A stretch of DNA of 5,911 nt, from contig JALOBP010000091.1 of NCBI GenBank assembly GCA_023228295.1, forward strand, positions 1-5,911, in the 5' to 3' direction. Origin of the DNA: Methanoregula sp. (GTDB lineage: Archaea; Halobacteriota; Methanomicrobia; Methanomicrobiales; Methanospirillaceae). Every line of letters begins with the position of its first letter. Within the stretch, counting starts at the first letter, position 1. The position numbers were made by a program, and so were the translations under genes. Positions 4,555-5,911 of this stretch are shown in pieces. The notes beneath the pieces are model-generated. The model saw only the letters and a program-made list of their open reading frames with translations, had not been told where the DNA came from and did not search any database.

Positions 4555-5911
4555 ATGAATGATCGCAAAAACATATTAATTGTCGGCGCCGGCGAGGCGG
4601 GAGAATTATTGAAAAAAGATATAGAGAAAAATTATCCGCGCTGCAAAGTGATCGGTTTTGTTGATGACCAAAAAAAAGTCGCTCGGCCGACATTGGGGTC
4701 AATTAATGATTTGGAAAAAGTAAATAAAATTTACAAGGTGGATGAAATTATTATAGCGATACCGTCAGCCGACGGCGCGTTGATTAGACAAATTTTATTA
4801 AATTGCGTTAAAAACAAGACGCCGATTAAAATCGTGCCCCGCAGCCAGAGGGTTATCAAATTAAGCGATGTGAAATATTCGGAAATTCAAAATATTGAGC
4901 CGGAAGATTTCTTAGGCCGGCCGTTTTTTAAAAGCAATGTAAATTTATTAGTTAATTATTATCGAAATAAAACAATTTTCATAACCGGCGGCGCAGGGTC
5001 GATCGGTTCGGAGATCGTAAACCAGTTATTGGATTTGGATATCAAAAAGATAATTATTTATGATAATTCCGAATATCTAATTTTTTTGTTGGATCAGAAA
5101 TTGAGAGATAGGGGCGTTCCCAAAAAGAAATATAAGTTGATAATTGGTAATATTTTAAATAAAGTCAAATTAAATAATACCATCAAAAAAGAACATCCTG
5201 ATATCATATTTCACGCCGCCGCTTATAAACACGTCTATTTGATGGAAAATAATATTGACGAAGCGGTTGAGAATAACGTCGTTGGCTCAAAGAATGTTAT
5301 AAACGCGGCGATTAAAAATAAAATTAAAAATTTTGTTTTTATTTCTACCGACAAAGTTGTGCACCCGAAGAGTATCATGGGAGCAACGAAAAAAATATCG
5401 GAATATTATATAAAAAATATCGCCGAAAACAACGCCGTAAAGTTCAGCATAGTGCGTTTTGGCAATGTAATTAATTCCAATGATTCGGTTTTGCCGATTT
5501 TTGAAAGGCAAATAAAAGAACGAAAAATTATAACGGTTACCCACAAGGATGTGCGGCGTTTCTTCATGTCAATCAGAGAGGCGGCGCAGCTGGTTATCAA
5601 TAGTTTGACATTGGACGGCGGAGGAGAAATATTCATCCTCAATATGGGTGAAATTATCAGTATTTATGAGATGGCGCTATGTTTAATTAGAAGCAAAAAT
5701 ATGTTGCCGGGCAAAGATGTCGCCATAAAAATTATCGGGTTGAAAAAAGGCGAAAAGTTAATCGAAGAGTTGTTTACTGACGTGGAAAAAAATAATCTGG
5801 TTAAAACCGATATACAAAATATTTTCTTGTTAAAAAACTTTGAAAAGTCCGATTTCAATATTGATATTGTTTTGAACCAACTCGATAAACTGGCCAGCCA
5901 AGCCTATAGTC
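4555..5911 (+). CDS. CapD/FlaA1-type nucleotide-sugar 4,6-dehydratase, soluble form (3' truncated)
   Basis: Predicted NAD(P)-dependent 4,6-dehydratase of the extended SDR family (WbpM/PglF/CapD/FlaA1 group), converting a UDP-HexNAc such as UDP-GlcNAc to its 4-keto-6-deoxy form. There are 452 codons open to the right edge; the stop is not seen, but conserved family motifs run nearly to the end. Residues 7-17 (ILIVGAGEAGE) start a first Rossmann domain, with VIGFVDD near residue 33 and VDEIIIAIPSA from residue 62. The catalytic domain follows: TGGAGSIGSE (144-153), HAAAYKHV (220-227), then STDK (264-267) with MGATK (275-279), RFGNV (301-305) and VTHKDVRRFFMS (328-339). The catalytic position usually held by Tyr is Met275, with Lys279, as in WbpM and PglF. 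The four-helix membrane domain of those proteins is absent, and a TGA at 4549 in frame two codons before the ATG rules out a missed upstream start. No Shine-Dalgarno sequence is present. Exact substrate is inferred. Confidence 0.93.
   Translation, partial: MNDRKNILIVGAGEAGELLKKDIEKNYPRCKVIGFVDDQKKVARPTLGSINDLEKVNKIYKVDEIIIAIPSADGALIRQILLNCVKNKTPIKIVPRSQRVIKLSDVKYSEIQNIEPEDFLGRPFFKSNVNLLVNYYRNKTIFITGGAGSIGSEIVNQLLDLDIKKIIIYDNSEYLIFLLDQKLRDRGVPKKKYKLIIGNILNKVKLNNTIKKEHPDIIFHAAAYKHVYLMENNIDEAVENNVVGSKNVINAAIKNKIKNFVFISTDKVVHPKSIMGATKKISEYYIKNIAENNAVKFSIVRFGNVINSNDSVLPIFERQIKERKIITVTHKDVRRFFMSIREAAQLVINSLTLDGGGEIFILNMGEIISIYEMALCLIRSKNMLPGKDVAIKIIGLKKGEKLIEELFTDVEKNNLVKTDIQNIFLLKNFEKSDFNIDIVLNQLDKLASQAYS

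Noticed and set aside
3129..4922. Two GGCCGGCC octamers (3129-3136 and 4915-4922) as paired sites
   Set aside because: Both are explained by coding for conserved motifs (WPAG and GRPF) and have no shared flanks.
5287..5858. Minus-strand ORFs opposite the dehydratase
   Set aside because: They lie opposite strongly conserved dehydratase motifs and have low-complexity Phe/Ile/Ser-rich translations typical of antisense shadows. The same holds for the other minus-strand ORFs at 349-531, 2231-2425, 2878-3078, 3412-3621, 3758-4027 and 4040-4231.
1..5911. A novel defence or mobile system
   Set aside because: All six genes fall in known carbohydrate-enzyme families; no nuclease, helicase, transposase, reverse transcriptase, toxin-antitoxin pair or repeat array is visible.

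Overview
The window is a stretch of a glycan (surface polysaccharide or glycoconjugate) biosynthesis locus. All six genes lie on the plus strand. The DNA is AT-rich, roughly two-thirds A+T by eye. Genes 1 to 5 overlap or sit within about 40 bases of each other. TGA and TAA both act as stops, so TGA is not recoded. None of the five visible gene starts has a convincing Shine-Dalgarno sequence. Low GC, compaction, SD-poor starts and a stripped-down FlaA1-type enzyme fit an uncultivated small-genome bacterium such as a member of the Patescibacteria/CPR. This is an inference from style; no marker gene is present and other AT-rich phyla are possible.

Layout. 1-727: the C-terminal nucleotide-sugar-binding domain of a GT4-type glycosyltransferase, cut by the left edge. 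714-1778: a GT10 (alpha-fucosyltransferase family) enzyme. 1775-2701: a GT2 (GT-A fold) glycosyltransferase joined to gene 2 by an ATGA overlap. 2711-3631: a divergent GT-B glycosyltransferase with an E-x7-E motif. 3628-3675: a 15-codon ORF that overlaps the genes on both sides by ATGA, possibly only a coupling device. 3672-4454: an FkbM-family SAM methyltransferase. 4455-4554: the only real intergenic gap, holding a good sigma-70-like promoter, a second TATAAT box and an eight-codon ORF. 4555-5911 (cut by the right edge): a soluble CapD/FlaA1-type nucleotide-sugar 4,6-dehydratase with two Rossmann domains but no N-terminal membrane domain. It is open to the end of the window.

How the genes fit together. 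The dehydratase would make a 4-keto-6-deoxy nucleotide sugar, a precursor of sugars such as QuiNAc, FucNAc or bacillosamine. The four glycosyltransferases would add successive sugars, one of them probably fucose or a related sugar from a GDP donor. The FkbM enzyme would O-methylate the product. No initiating phosphoglycosyltransferase, flippase, polymerase or GDP-fucose synthesis gene is visible, so the locus must extend beyond the window.

I found no CRISPR array, tRNA, rRNA, transposase or defence module. The points worth a second look are small-scale: the coupling mini-ORF and a 12-bp direct repeat at the gene 4/5 junction, the promoter region before the dehydratase, the lack of SD sites, and the missing membrane domain of the dehydratase.
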